DNA of 54,354 nucleotides from positions 1-54,354 of the forward strand of contig CABIXF010000026.1 in NCBI GenBank assembly GCA_902362595.1, written 5' to 3'. The DNA is from Bacteroidaceae bacterium. Lineage in GTDB: Bacteria > Bacteroidota > Bacteroidia > Bacteroidales > Bacteroidaceae. The position numbers and the translations under genes were made by a program. The notes under the pieces were generated by a model. That model had not been told where the DNA came from and made no database searches. It worked only from the letters and a program-made list of their open reading frames with translations. Positions 16,477 to 24,850 of the stretch are shown here, one piece after another (position 1 is the stretch's first letter; each line of letters starts with the position of its first letter).

Positions 16477-17541
16477 ATGAATCCAACGAATAATCATGTG
16501 GTCATTATGGCCGGAGGCATAGGCAGTCGCTTTTGGCCGATGAGCAGTCCGGAAATGCCCAAGCAGTTCATTGACGTGCTGGGTTGCGGACGTACGCTCA
16601 TTCAATTGACAGTCGACCGTTTTAAAGCTGTATGCCTGCCGGAGAATATTTGGATCGTGACTTCAGCCAAGTATGCGGATATTGTAAAGGAACAGCTTCC
16701 CAAAGTGGCTGAAGATCATATTTTGCTTGAACCGTGCCGCCGTAATACGGCCCCTTGCATTGCGTATGTAAGCTGGAAAATCAAGGCCCGTAATCCAAAG
16801 GCCAATATCGTGGTGACTCCCAGCGATCATATTGTAATGAATGTGCGTGAGTTTGCCCGTGTGGTGACTTCCGCCATGAAGTTTACTGCTGATTCGGACG
16901 CTATCGTGACCTTGGGAATGAAGGCCAACCGTCCGGAAACAGGTTATGGATACATTGAGGCTGACTTGTCGATGGCCTGTCCTTCAAATAAGGAAATATA
17001 TCGTGTTGACGCTTTCCGTGAGAAACCAGACCTTGCTACGGCTGAACGTTACTTGCAGCGGAGCAATTATTTCTGGAATGCGGGGATTTTTGTATGGAAT
17101 GTAAATACAATTGTCAATGCCATACGGGTTTATCAGCCGGTAATGGCCAAGATATTCGAACGTTTGCTTCCTTATTTTTATACGGATAAAGAACAGGAGA
17201 TGGTAAACGAACTGTTCCCGTCGTGCGAAAACATTTCAGTAGACTACGCTATTATGGAAAAGGCGGATGAGATTTATGTCTTCCCGGCCTCTTTCGGCTG
17301 GAGTGATTTAGGCACGTGGGGTTCGCTTCATGAAAATTCCAAGCGTGATGCACACAACAATGTATGCATCGGTCCTGATATAAAGATGTATGAATCACGT
17401 AACTGCGTAGTGCATGCCACTCAGGAGAAGAAAGTCGTCATACAAGGGTTGGACGGATATATTGTAGCTGAAAAGAACAATACATTGCTGGTATGCCGTC
17501 TGACGGAAGAGCAGCGTATCAAGGAATTCTCTACAGAATAA
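16477..17541 (+). CDS. Mannose-1-phosphate guanylyltransferase
   Basis: Cytoplasmic nucleotidyltransferase that makes GDP-mannose from GTP and mannose 1-phosphate, a precursor for mannose and fucose in capsules and glycoproteins. From the ATG at 16477 it has 354 residues. It has the signature GGIGSRFWPMSS...MPKQF (residues 13-31), the metal/substrate motif VTPSDHIV, FREKPD, and FVWNVNTIV. This is the short form without the C-terminal phosphomannose isomerase domain of bifunctional ManC/AlgA enzymes. It stands alone rather than in a polysaccharide cluster, which suits a housekeeping supply role. A terminator shared with the convergent tpx gene follows. Confidence 0.93.
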   Translation: MNPTNNHVVIMAGGIGSRFWPMSSPEMPKQFIDVLGCGRTLIQLTVDRFKAVCLPENIWIVTSAKYADIVKEQLPKVAEDHILLEPCRRNTAPCIAYVSWKIKARNPKANIVVTPSDHIVMNVREFARVVTSAMKFTADSDAIVTLGMKANRPETGYGYIEADLSMACPSNKEIYRVDAFREKPDLATAERYLQRSNYFWNAGIFVWNVNTIVNAIRVYQPVMAKIFERLLPYFYTDKEQEMVNELFPSCENISVDYAIMEKADEIYVFPASFGWSDLGTWGSLHENSKRDAHNNVCIGPDIKMYESRNCVVHATQEKKVVIQGLDGYIVAEKNNTLLVCRLTEEQRIKEFSTE

Positions 17542-17560
17542 GGAAGGTTATATATAGCAG

Positions 17561-17602
17561 AAAAGGGACAACCCGCATGTGTCGGTGGTTGTCCCTTTTT
17601 CT
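17561..17602. terminator. Bidirectional terminator between manC-type gene and tpx
   Basis: AAAAGGGACAACC (17561-17573) pairs perfectly with GGTTGTCCCTTTT (17587-17599) around a 13-base loop, with T runs on both strands. It lies between two convergent genes. Confidence 0.9.
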
Positions 17603-17629
17603 TTATTAATATGGGTTATGGATGGGTCG

Positions 17630-18133
17630 TTACTTGAGAGCCGCCAGTGCAGCTTCGTAATCGGGTTCTTCTACAATTTCCGGTACCAGCTGCGTGTAGA
17701 TGACTTTTCCTTCCGGGTTTATGATAACTACGGCGCGAGCCAGCAGTCCACACAAAGGACCGTCTGTCATCAGTACGCCATAATCTTTTCCGAAAGTAGA
17801 AGTGTAACGGTAGTCTGACAGCGGGATGACGCGTTCGATACCTTCAGCCGTGCAGAAACGTCCTTGTGCAAACGGCAGGTCTTTGGAAATAGCCAGCACC
17901 AGTGTGTTTTCCATACCGGCAGCCAGCTGGTTGAACGTGCGGACAGAAGCGGCACATACGCCGGTATCCATACTTGGGAAAATGTTCAGCACCACGAATT
18001 TACCTTTGGCATCTGCCAGGGTAAATGAGCTGAGATCACCTCTTACCAATGAAAAATCGGGAGCCTGTGCTCCTTTTTGTATAAACTCTCCGGCCAGTGT
18101 GACGGGAGCTCCTTGAAATAAAGTTGTAGCCAT
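17630..18133 (-). CDS. tpx: Thiol peroxidase, atypical 2-Cys peroxiredoxin
   Basis: 167-residue peroxiredoxin that reduces hydroperoxides with electrons from thioredoxin. The peroxidatic cysteine C60 is in [12 protein letters not shown], and the resolving cysteine C94 in GRFC, matching the C61/C95 pair of E. coli Tpx. The conserved Thr and Arg of the active site (T57, R65) are present. No signal peptide is seen, so it acts in the cytoplasm. The gene is monocistronic, ending at the bidirectional terminator. The ATG at 18131-18133 starts [15 protein letters not shown], the usual Tpx N-terminus. Bacteroides commonly induce Tpx under oxygen stress, though no regulatory site is visible here. Confidence 0.95.
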   Translation of the reverse strand: MATTLFQGAPVTLAGEFIQKGAQAPDFSLVRGDLSSFTLADAKGKFVVLNIFPSMDTGVCAASVRTFNQLAAGMENTLVLAISKDLPFAQGRFCTAEGIERVIPLSDYRYTSTFGKDYGVLMTDGPLCGLLARAVVIINPEGKVIYTQLVPEIVEEPDYEAALAALK

Positions 18134-18260
18134 AATGAATCTATTTTTGAATAATCGTCATAAATATAACAATAAAAACCATAAAATGTTTTGGAGAATG
18201 ATAGCGCAGAGACTTTTTTTTATTTACTTTGCATCCGCTAACTATTTATAGATAAAATTG

Positions 18261-19175
18261 ATGGAACGAAAACTGAAAGACTATGCGGTTCTTGTTTTAA
18301 AAGGAATGGGGATGGGAGCCGCCGACGTAGTGCCCGGAGTGTCGGGAGGAACCATTGCCTTTATCGTAGGCATTTATGACGAACTGATCAATTCAATTAA
18401 AAGTATCAACTTGGAAAGCCTGAAACTTTTCTTTACGGGAAAATGGGGGGCGTTTTGGAAGAAAATCAATGGAAACTTCTTGTTTTTCTTGCTGGCAGGC
18501 ATTGGCATCAGTGTCTTTTCGTTGGCTAAGCTCATAACCTGGCTGTTGGTTGACCATCCGGTATTGGTGTGGTCGTTCTTTTTCGGGCTGGTACTGGCTT
18601 CCACTTGGTTCGTTTCAAAGGATATTAAGGAATGGAAGAGCTGGAAAACGTGGGTAGCTTTTGTCATTGGTGTAGTGATAGCGTTTTATATTACGGTGGC
18701 TACTCCTGCTGAGACGCCGTCGAATTTGCTTTTTATTTTTCTGTGCGGAGCCATTGCCATTTGTGCCATGATTCTCCCGGGTATTTCCGGTAGTTTTATT
18801 TTGGTTCTGTTGGGAAAATACTTTTTCATCATGGATGCCGTCAAGACGTTGGATGTGGTGGTGATAGCTGTATTTGGAGCGGGTGCCTGCATCGGAATCA
18901 CTTCTTTCTCACGGATTTTGTCGTATGCGTTGGCACATTTCCGTAACATCACCCTTGCTGTACTGACTGGTTTTATGCTGGGTTCTTTGAATAAGGTATG
19001 GCCCTGGAAAGAAGTGGTGGAAACTTTCGTGGATAGCCACGGGGAAGTGAAACCATTGGTGGAACATAATATTCTTCCCAATGCCTATGTAGCTGAGGCC
19101 GTTGTGCTAATGGTTGTAGGATTCTTTCTTGTGTATTTTTTGGAAAAATTGTCTGCCAAGACGCCGGTGCGTTAA
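18261..19175 (+). CDS. DUF368 membrane protein, PopT-type undecaprenyl-phosphate flippase
   Basis: 304-residue inner-membrane protein with about eight hydrophobic segments. The two family signatures are visible: VVPGVSGGTIAFIVGIYDELI near residues 22-42, and its inverted-topology partner ILPGISGSFILVLLGKYF near 175-190. Both carry PG(V/I)SG, suggesting re-entrant loops. DUF368 proteins have recently been assigned as flippases that return undecaprenyl phosphate across the membrane for reuse in cell-wall and glycan synthesis; applying this here is inference from family membership. A TTG three bases upstream is in frame, but the ATG at 18261 is preferred. A strong terminator follows at 19195. 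Confidence 0.88.
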   Translation: MERKLKDYAVLVLKGMGMGAADVVPGVSGGTIAFIVGIYDELINSIKSINLESLKLFFTGKWGAFWKKINGNFLFFLLAGIGISVFSLAKLITWLLVDHPVLVWSFFFGLVLASTWFVSKDIKEWKSWKTWVAFVIGVVIAFYITVATPAETPSNLLFIFLCGAIAICAMILPGISGSFILVLLGKYFFIMDAVKTLDVVVIAVFGAGACIGITSFSRILSYALAHFRNITLAVLTGFMLGSLNKVWPWKEVVETFVDSHGEVKPLVEHNILPNAYVAEAVVLMVVGFFLVYFLEKLSAKTPVR

Positions 19176-19194
19176 GGCTTTTATAAAGTGGTGA

Positions 19195-19241
19195 GAAGGT
19201 CGTTGAACTCTCTTTTCTAAGGGAGTACAGCGACCTTTTCT
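19195..19241 (+). terminator. Terminator of the DUF368 gene
   Basis: AAGGTCG (19196-19202) pairs with CGACCTT (19231-19237), and ACTCTC with GGGAGT further in, followed by TTTTCTTG. Confidence 0.75.
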
Positions 19242-19261
19242 TGTAGGATAGAAAGATTGAT

Positions 19262-19345
19262 AAAACGTCGAAGTGTTTTGTCTGAAACGTCGAAGCGTTT
19301 AAAGTAAAACGCCTTTGCGTTTTAGTCCAAACACAAAGGCGTTTT
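19262..19345. repeat. Second array of AAACG...CGTTT palindromic modules
   Basis: Four modules lie between the convergent DUF368 and glnS genes. The first two are near-identical direct repeats (19262-19280 and 19285-19304, core AAACGTCGAAG). The last two pair with each other (19306-19322 with 19329-19345, one mismatch). The architecture is the same as at 607-712. The second pair can act as the glnS terminator on the minus strand. Confidence 0.75.
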
Positions 19346-19424
19346 CGTCAACCGTCAAAAAGCGGTGTAATTCTTTCTTAGAATTTCTTAAAACAAGCGT
19401 TTTTCAGCTTTTGCAAAGGCGGAT

Positions 19425-21164
19425 TTATTTATTGATTTTACTCCATGTATCTTTTAATGATACGGTACGGTTGAACACCAAGTGTTCCGGAGTAGAATCT
19501 TTATCTACGTTGAAGTAACCGATACGCTGGAACTGCAGGTAGTCGAGCGGTTTGGCATCGGCCAGGAATTTCTCGACGTAACATTCGTGCAGTACCTTCA
19601 ATGAATCCGGATTGATCATTTCCTGCATTGCTTCCAGTGCGGAGCATCCTTTGGCTTCGCGGATGGCAGCCATTTCGTCGCGTGGATTTTCTACCTTCCA
19701 CAAGCGGTCGTACAAACGTACTTCTGCTTTCAGGCAGTGGTTGCAGCTTACCCAGTGGAGGGTTCCTTTCACCTTGCGGTTGGCTTCCGGCATTCCGCTC
19801 TTTGTGTTCGGGTCGTATTCTGCATAGACTTCCACCACGTTTCCGTTTTCGTCTTTCTTGCAGCCCGTACATTTCACGATGTAGGCATTTTTCAGGCGGA
19901 CTTCCTGTCCTGGAGTCATACGGAAGTATTTTTTCGGTGCATTTTCCATGAAGTCGTCGCGTTCCATCCAGAGTTCACGGCTGAATTCAATGGTATGTGT
20001 GCCGGCGCTCAGGTCTTCCGGATTGTTGATGGCTTCCATTTCTTCCACTTTTCCTTCCGGATAGTTGGTCAGAATCAGTTTCACTGGATTCAGCACGGCA
20101 GACACACGGGTGGAACGTACGTTCAGGTCTTCACGTACGGCACTTTCCAGCAGGGCGAAATCGTTCAACGCGTCGTAAGTGGTATAACCGATTTTGTCGA
20201 TGAACTTGCGGATGGATTCCGGAGAATAACCACGGCGACGGAATGCACAGATGGTCGGCATTCGGGGGTCATCCCATCCGTCTACCAGTCCTTCTTTCAC
20301 CAGCGTCAGCAGGTTACGCTTGCTCATCAGCGTATAGCTCAGGTTCAGTTTGTTGAACTCATACTGGTGTGGGCGGTTGTCGTTCAGGTCTTTGCCCTCT
20401 TTTACCCAGTCGACGAACAAGTCGTACAGCGGGCGGTGTACCACGAATTCCAGTGTACACAGTGAGTGGGTTACGCCTTCAAAATAGTCGCTCTGTCCGT
20501 GTGCGAAGTCGTACATCGGATAAGCCTTCCATTTGTCACCCGTACGGTGGTGTGGCGTTTTTACCACACGGTAGATAATCGGATCGCGGAAGTGCATGTT
20601 CGGGTTGGCCATGTCAATCTTGGCACGCAACACCATCTTGCCCTCTTCAATTTCTCCGGCATTCATTTTCTGGAACAGTTCCAGGCTTTCTTCAATCGGA
20701 CGGTTGCGGTAAGGACTTTCCGTTCCAGGTTGGGTAGGAGTACCTTTCTGGGCGGCGATTTCTTCTGAAGTCTGCTCATCCACGTATGCTTTTCCTTCCT
20801 TAATCAGACGGATGGCGAAGTCCCAAAGTTGCTGGAAATAATCAGATGCATAATATTCGTGTCCCCACTGGAATCCAAGCCACTGGATGTCTTCCTTGAT
20901 GGCTTCTACATATTCCACATCTTCCTTGGTGGGGTTGGTGTCATCAAAACGCAGGTTGCATACGCCGCCGTAGCGCTGGGCAATTCCGAAGTCCAGGCAG
21001 ATGGCCTTTGCATGTCCGATGTGCAGGTATCCGTTGGGCTCAGGCGGGAAACGGGTCTGTATTCTTCCGCCGTTTTTACCTTCCTGTAAGTCTTTCTCTA
21101 CAATTTGCTCAATGAAATTCAGACTCTTCTTTTCTGAATTTTCAGTCGTATTTATCTCTGTCAT
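19425..21164 (-). CDS. glnS: Glutaminyl-tRNA synthetase
   Basis: Class I aminoacyl-tRNA synthetase of 579 residues that charges tRNA-Gln directly. The HIGH signature is in PPEPNGYLHIGHAKAI (about residues 40-56), and the KMSKS-equivalent is LMSKRNL. GlnRS-specific blocks such as WGHEYYASDYF and CAFRRRGYSPESIR are present, followed by the C-terminal anticodon-binding beta-barrels. GluRS is ruled out by these motifs and by the barrel domains in place of a helical cage. The ATG at 21162-21164 is the first in frame. Its presence implies that this organism does not depend on the GatCAB route for Gln-tRNA. Confidence 0.96.
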   Translation of the reverse strand: MTEINTTENSEKKSLNFIEQIVEKDLQEGKNGGRIQTRFPPEPNGYLHIGHAKAICLDFGIAQRYGGVCNLRFDDTNPTKEDVEYVEAIKEDIQWLGFQWGHEYYASDYFQQLWDFAIRLIKEGKAYVDEQTSEEIAAQKGTPTQPGTESPYRNRPIEESLELFQKMNAGEIEEGKMVLRAKIDMANPNMHFRDPIIYRVVKTPHHRTGDKWKAYPMYDFAHGQSDYFEGVTHSLCTLEFVVHRPLYDLFVDWVKEGKDLNDNRPHQYEFNKLNLSYTLMSKRNLLTLVKEGLVDGWDDPRMPTICAFRRRGYSPESIRKFIDKIGYTTYDALNDFALLESAVREDLNVRSTRVSAVLNPVKLILTNYPEGKVEEMEAINNPEDLSAGTHTIEFSRELWMERDDFMENAPKKYFRMTPGQEVRLKNAYIVKCTGCKKDENGNVVEVYAEYDPNTKSGMPEANRKVKGTLHWVSCNHCLKAEVRLYDRLWKVENPRDEMAAIREAKGCSALEAMQEMINPDSLKVLHECYVEKFLADAKPLDYLQFQRIGYFNVDKDSTPEHLVFNRTVSLKDTWSKINK

Positions 21165-21372
21165 ACGGAAACTTTTTATTTTTTCTTTTATGGTTGCAAA
21201 AATAGTAAAAATAATCGCCGTGTGAATAAATGCGGAAAATATTTCTGCAAATGGATGCGTTTTACTTAATTTTGCTTATCTTTGTAAGAGCACACGGATG
21301 TATGTTGTTAATAATGGCAAATGAAAGAAAATGAAAAAAAACGCAGAATGTGTTTTATGACATGTTTTTTTA

Positions 21373-21404
21373 TTTGGTTACCTGAAAAAAACGCCGCATC
21401 TTTG
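21373..21404 (+). promoter_or_regulatory. Promoter of a candidate small RNA
   Basis: TTTG (21373-21376), 20-base spacer, CATCTTTG (21397-21404): a near-consensus promoter with no gene start behind it. Confidence 0.5.
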
Positions 21405-21409
21405 TGCCG

Positions 21410-21501
21410 TTATCCTGAAAACAATCTTTTTACCTTAAGAAAAAAAACTAATACCTATTGAAAACTTAAAAAGGCCCTTTGTGAAAAGCGCCTTTTTTTT
21501 T
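21410..21501 (+). ncRNA. Candidate small RNA of about 90 nucleotides
   Basis: A promoter ending at 21404 and a strong intrinsic terminator at 21468-21501 bracket about 60 A-rich bases that hold no open frame of useful length. The body contains ACTAATACCTATTG in an adenine-rich single strand. It lies in the 540-base gap between glnS and rarA. It could instead be a short leader with attenuator. No known family is claimed. Confidence 0.4.
21468..21501 (+). terminator. Intrinsic terminator in the glnS-rarA gap
   Basis: AAAAAGGC (21468-21475) pairs with GCCTTTTT (21490-21497), with an inner CTTT/AAAG stem around GTGA and nine T residues at the end. Confidence 0.85.
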
Positions 21502-21582
21502 GTCCTTACATTTCTGTTTCATTTTTGTTTCTTCATTTCTTTTTAGGTTCTCGAATGGGGGTATTGTACCGTTTTGTCATAA

Positions 21583-21628
21583 ACTTTGGCTATCTTTACA
21601 AAGATTTAGGATACGCCATAGCCAAAGT
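21583..21628. repeat. 11-bp perfect inverted repeat upstream of the rarA promoter
   Basis: ACTTTGGCTAT (21583-21593) and ATAGCCAAAGT (21618-21628), 24 bases apart. They lie 20 bases before the -33 box of rarA. They could be a regulator site or another hairpin. Confidence 0.5.
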
Positions 21629-21648
21629 CAAGAAAACTGTATTTTCTG

Positions 21649-21680
21649 TTTGGCTCTGCGCTTGGCTTTCACTATCTTTG
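21649..21680 (+). promoter_or_regulatory. Promoter of rarA
   Basis: TTTG (21649-21652), 20-base spacer, TATCTTTG (21673-21680), then 23 bases to the ATG at 21704. Confidence 0.8.
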
Positions 21681-21703
21681 AACGATATTTAAATTGATAG
21701 TGT

Positions 21704-22978
21704 ATGTCACAACCATTGGCTGAAAGAATGCGTCCGAAGACGCTGGATGAATATATAGGTCAGAAACACTTGGTGGGAGAAGGGGCTGTGTTGCGTAGAA
21801 TGATTGAATCGGGACGGATCTCCTCATTTATCCTGTGGGGACCTCCGGGAGTAGGGAAAACCACTTTGGCTCAGATTATAGCCAACCGGCTGGAGGTACC
21901 TTTTTATACATTGAGTGCAGTTACTTCGGGAGTGAAGGAAGTGCGCGAAGTCATTGAAAAGGCCAAGGCGAACTGGTTTTTCTCTCAGCAGAGTCCTATT
22001 CTGTTTATCGATGAGATTCACCGGTTCAGCAAATCACAGCAGGATTCACTGCTGGGAGCTGTAGAGACAGGTACGGTGACCCTGATAGGAGCTACTACCG
22101 AAAATCCCTCGTTCGAAGTCATCCGGCCGTTATTGTCTCGCTGTCAGCTTTATGTATTAAAACCACTGGAAAAGGAGGATTTGCTGGAACTGATACACCA
22201 TGCTTTGGAAAAAGACGCGGTGCTGAAAGAGCGGAAGGTGGAGCTGAAGGAGACGGATGCCATGCTTCGTTATTCGGGAGGCGATGCCCGCAAGTTGTTG
22301 AACATTTTGGAGCTGGTCATCGAGTCGGAAGCTGAGGATCCCGTAGTTATTACGGATGAGAAAGTGGTGGCAAATCTGCAACAGAATCCGCTGGCGTATG
22401 ATAAGGAGGGAGAAATGCATTATGACATTATCTCTGCTTTCATCAAGTCGATCCGGGGGAGCGATCCCGACGGAGCCTTGTACTGGCTGGCCCGGATGGT
22501 GGAAGGAGGGGAAGACCCGGCTTTCATAGCCCGGCGTCTGGTGATTTCGGCTGCGGAAGATATCGGTCTGGCCAATCCCAACGCGTTGCTGCTGGCCAAT
22601 GCGGCTTTTGAGGCGGTGATGAAAATCGGCTGGCCTGAGGGACGGATTCCTTTGGCAGAGGCAACGGTGTATCTGGCAACCAGTCCGAAAAGTAATTCGG
22701 CATACGAGGGAATCAATTCGGCTTTGCAACTGGTGCGCGATACAGGCAATCTGCCGGTTCCGCTTCATTTGCGTAATGCTCCGACGAAGCTGATGAAACA
22801 GCTGGGTTACGGAAAAGACTATAAGTATGCGCATGCGTATAAGGGAAATTTCGTGAAGCAGGACTTTCTGCCGGAAGAAATCCGTACACAGCGTTTATGG
22901 CATGCGCAGGAGAATCCTTCAGAGCAGAAAATGAAGGATCGGATGGTCGGACTGTGGGGAGAACGTTTTAAAGAATAA
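21704..22978 (+). CDS. rarA: Replication-associated recombination protein A, AAA+ ATPase
   Basis: 424-residue member of the RarA/MgsA/WRNIP1 family, related to clamp-loader subunits, which acts at stalled replication forks. The AAA+ core has Walker A GPPGVGKT (46-53), Walker B with DEIHRFSK, and an arginine-finger region LLSRCQLY. The C-terminal half, with PDGALYWLARMVEGGEDPAFIARR and the tetramerisation domain ending GYKDYKYAH-like residues, is family specific. The start is fixed by the promoter 23 bases upstream. The 2-hydroxyacid dehydrogenase begins 27 bases after the stop, so a short operon with it and the C_GCAxxG_C_C protein is likely. Confidence 0.95.
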   Translation: MSQPLAERMRPKTLDEYIGQKHLVGEGAVLRRMIESGRISSFILWGPPGVGKTTLAQIIANRLEVPFYTLSAVTSGVKEVREVIEKAKANWFFSQQSPILFIDEIHRFSKSQQDSLLGAVETGTVTLIGATTENPSFEVIRPLLSRCQLYVLKPLEKEDLLELIHHALEKDAVLKERKVELKETDAMLRYSGGDARKLLNILELVIESEAEDPVVITDEKVVANLQQNPLAYDKEGEMHYDIISAFIKSIRGSDPDGALYWLARMVEGGEDPAFIARRLVISAAEDIGLANPNALLLANAAFEAVMKIGWPEGRIPLAEATVYLATSPKSNSAYEGINSALQLVRDTGNLPVPLHLRNAPTKLMKQLGYGKDYKYAHAYKGNFVKQDFLPEEIRTQRLWHAQENPSEQKMKDRMVGLWGERFKE

Positions 22979-23005
22979 CATATAATAATCTAAGGAGGAT
23001 AAAAG

Positions 23006-23965
23006 ATGAAGATTGTCGTATTAGATGGATATACATTGAACCCGGGCGATTTGTCTTGGGATGCTTTGAAAGAGTGGGGAGAACTCACCGTGTACGAACG
23101 GACGGCTCCCAAAGAGGTGTTGAAGCGTGCTGCCGGTGCGGAAGTGCTGTTTACCAATAAAGTGGTATTGGATGCGGATACGATTGAAAAGTTGCCGGAT
23201 TTGAAATACATCGGCGTGCTGGCTACTGGATATAATATTGTTGACATAGAAGCGGCATCCCGCCGGGGAGTGGTCGTGACGAACATTCCGGCGTATAGTA
23301 CGAAGTCGGTGGCTCAGATGGCATTTGCCCATATCTTGAACATTGTACAGCGGACAGGACATTATGCCGAGGAAGTGAGGAATGGAAGGTGGAGTGGTCA
23401 GGCGGACTTTTGTTTCTGGGATACACCGCTGCATGAACTCGACGGAAAGAAGATGGGAATCATCGGTTTCGGCAATACTGGTCGGGCCACAGCTCGCATT
23501 GCCGTCAGTTTCGGACTGGATGTGTATGCCTATACCAGCAAATCGGCCATGGAACTTCCTCCCGAAGTGCATAAATGTCCTTCATTGGACGAACTGTTCC
23601 GGAAATGTGACATTGTAAGCCTGCATTGTCCGTTGGCAGAAGATACCCGTGAACTGGTAGATGCCCGTAAGCTGAGTTTGATGAAGCCGACTGCCATTCT
23701 GATTAATACAGGCCGTGGCGGACTGGTCAACGAGCAGGATTTGGCAGATGCCTTGAACGGGGGGAAGATTGCAGCTGCCGGTTTGGATGTGCTTTCTTCT
23801 GAACCACCTCGTGCCGATAATCCGTTGCTGAAGGCACGTAATTGTTACATAACTCCTCATCAGGCTTGGGCCACCAGCGAGGCGCGTGTCCGGTTGATGA
23901 ATCTCGCTGTAAACAACCTGAAGGCTTTCGTGGAAGGTTGTCCGGTAAATGTGGTATCAAGATAA
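23006..23965 (+). CDS. D-2-hydroxyacid dehydrogenase (glycerate dehydrogenase-like)
   Basis: NAD(P)-dependent oxidoreductase of 319 residues. The Rossmann motif GFGNTG is at 154-159. The catalytic set of the D-isomer family is complete: R237 in NTGRGGLVNE, E266 in SSEPPRADNPLL and H285 in TPHQAWAT. The N-terminal catalytic half includes the substrate loop GVLATGYNIVD. It most resembles enzymes annotated as glycerate or hydroxypyruvate reductases; the natural substrate is uncertain. It is preceded by AAGGAGG at 22992-22998, seven bases before the ATG. That is an unusually perfect Shine-Dalgarno sequence for this phylum, and it fixes the start. It sits between rarA and a C_GCAxxG_C_C protein in one direction. 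Confidence 0.9.
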   Translation: MKIVVLDGYTLNPGDLSWDALKEWGELTVYERTAPKEVLKRAAGAEVLFTNKVVLDADTIEKLPDLKYIGVLATGYNIVDIEAASRRGVVVTNIPAYSTKSVAQMAFAHILNIVQRTGHYAEEVRNGRWSGQADFCFWDTPLHELDGKKMGIIGFGNTGRATARIAVSFGLDVYAYTSKSAMELPPEVHKCPSLDELFRKCDIVSLHCPLAEDTRELVDARKLSLMKPTAILINTGRGGLVNEQDLADALNGGKIAAAGLDVLSSEPPRADNPLLKARNCYITPHQAWATSEARVRLMNLAVNNLKAFVEGCPVNVVSR

Positions 23966-23979
23966 ACAGGGAGTGACGT

Positions 23980-24447
23980 ATGACAAAGGAAGAACGTATA
24001 GAAAAGGCGGTCGGCCTGTTTAAGGAAGGATATAATTGTTCACAATCGGTGGTAGGAGCATACGCCGATTTGTATGGGTTTACGTTTGAACAGGCGATGC
24101 ATATTTCAGCTTCGTTTGGTGGAGGCATTGGAAGGATGCGTGAAACTTGTGGAGCGGCTTGTGGTATGTTTCTGTTGGCCGGGTTGGAACGGTGTGCCAA
24201 GGATGGAGCCGACCGTGAAGGGAAGGCAGCCAATTACAAGCTGGTACAGGAACTGGCCGGAAAGTTCAAGGAGGAGTGCGGGTCGCTTCGTTGCGCCGAT
24301 TTGTTGGGACTGTCTAAAAAAGAACCTATTGTTTCTACGCCGGAAGCCCGTACTCCTCAGTATTATGCCAAGCGACCATGTGCTCGAATGGTGGAAACTG
24401 CAGCGAAAATTTGGGGAGATTTCTTGGAAAATGAAGGAAAATTGTAA
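23980..24447 (+). CDS. C_GCAxxG_C_C family protein
   Basis: 155 residues with the spaced cysteine pattern that names the family. C20 is in EGYNCSQSV, the core ETCGAACGMFLLAG follows at about 57-70, and further cysteines occur in LERC, EECGSLRCADLLG and KRPCARMVE. The invariant cysteines suggest a metal- or redox-active protein, but no member has a well-established function that can be applied here. It starts 14 bases after the dehydrogenase gene and is probably translated from the same message. No signal peptide is visible, so it is likely cytoplasmic. Confidence 0.85.
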   Translation: MTKEERIEKAVGLFKEGYNCSQSVVGAYADLYGFTFEQAMHISASFGGGIGRMRETCGAACGMFLLAGLERCAKDGADREGKAANYKLVQELAGKFKEECGSLRCADLLGLSKKEPIVSTPEARTPQYYAKRPCARMVETAAKIWGDFLENEGKL

Positions 24448-24580
24448 TAAGATACGCTTTTCTCAATTTTAAAATGAAAGTTTCCAGTTTTTCTGTATGC
24501 ATTTATCTTGTTTTTTGTTAATTTTGCCACAGTTTGATGCGCGTCAATTTTAGATGTATAATTATAAAAGCAAAAAGACT

Positions 24581-24784
24581 ATGTTAAAAGAAAAAGCAGG
24601 TGTCATTGCCGGACAAATCTGGGAGGCACTGAATGAAACAGAAGGCAAAACTCAGAAGCAGCTTAAAAAAGAAGCCAAATTGAAAGCAGACAAGGACTTG
24701 TTCTTGGGATTGGGTTGGTTGCTGAGAGAGGATAAAATTGAAACAAGTGAAGTGGATGGGGAATTGTTTGTAAAATTGAAATAA
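24581..24784 (+). CDS. DUF2582 winged-helix protein
   Basis: Small protein of 67 residues beginning MLKEKAGVIAGQIWEAL. It is almost entirely a winged-helix fold: three helices (KTQKQLKKEAKLKADKDLFLGLGWLLRED) and a two-stranded wing (KIETSEVDGELFVKLK). The family is widespread in Bacteroidales and was recognised as a winged helix from structure; DNA binding has not been assumed. An in-frame ATG at 24554 adds nine residues, but the shorter start matches the conserved length. A TAATTTTG box at 24519-24526 could be its promoter. A terminator follows directly. Confidence 0.85.
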   Translation: MLKEKAGVIAGQIWEALNETEGKTQKQLKKEAKLKADKDLFLGLGWLLREDKIETSEVDGELFVKLK

Positions 24785-24800
24785 TTCTTTAAGAAAATAG

Positions 24801-24847
24801 AAAAGTGCGCTGGCTGGGATGGAAGTCCGGGTGAGCGCACTTTTTTT
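24801..24847. terminator. Bidirectional terminator, winged-helix gene and metal exporter
   Basis: AAAAGTGCGC (24801-24810) pairs with GCGCACTTTT (24835-24844); T runs on both strands; between convergent genes. Confidence 0.85.
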
Positions 24848-24850
24848 GTT

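Noticed and set aside
19737..20465. Plus-strand open frame of 242 codons inside glnS
   Set aside because: Long, but fully antisense to a confident tRNA synthetase and without recognisable domains.
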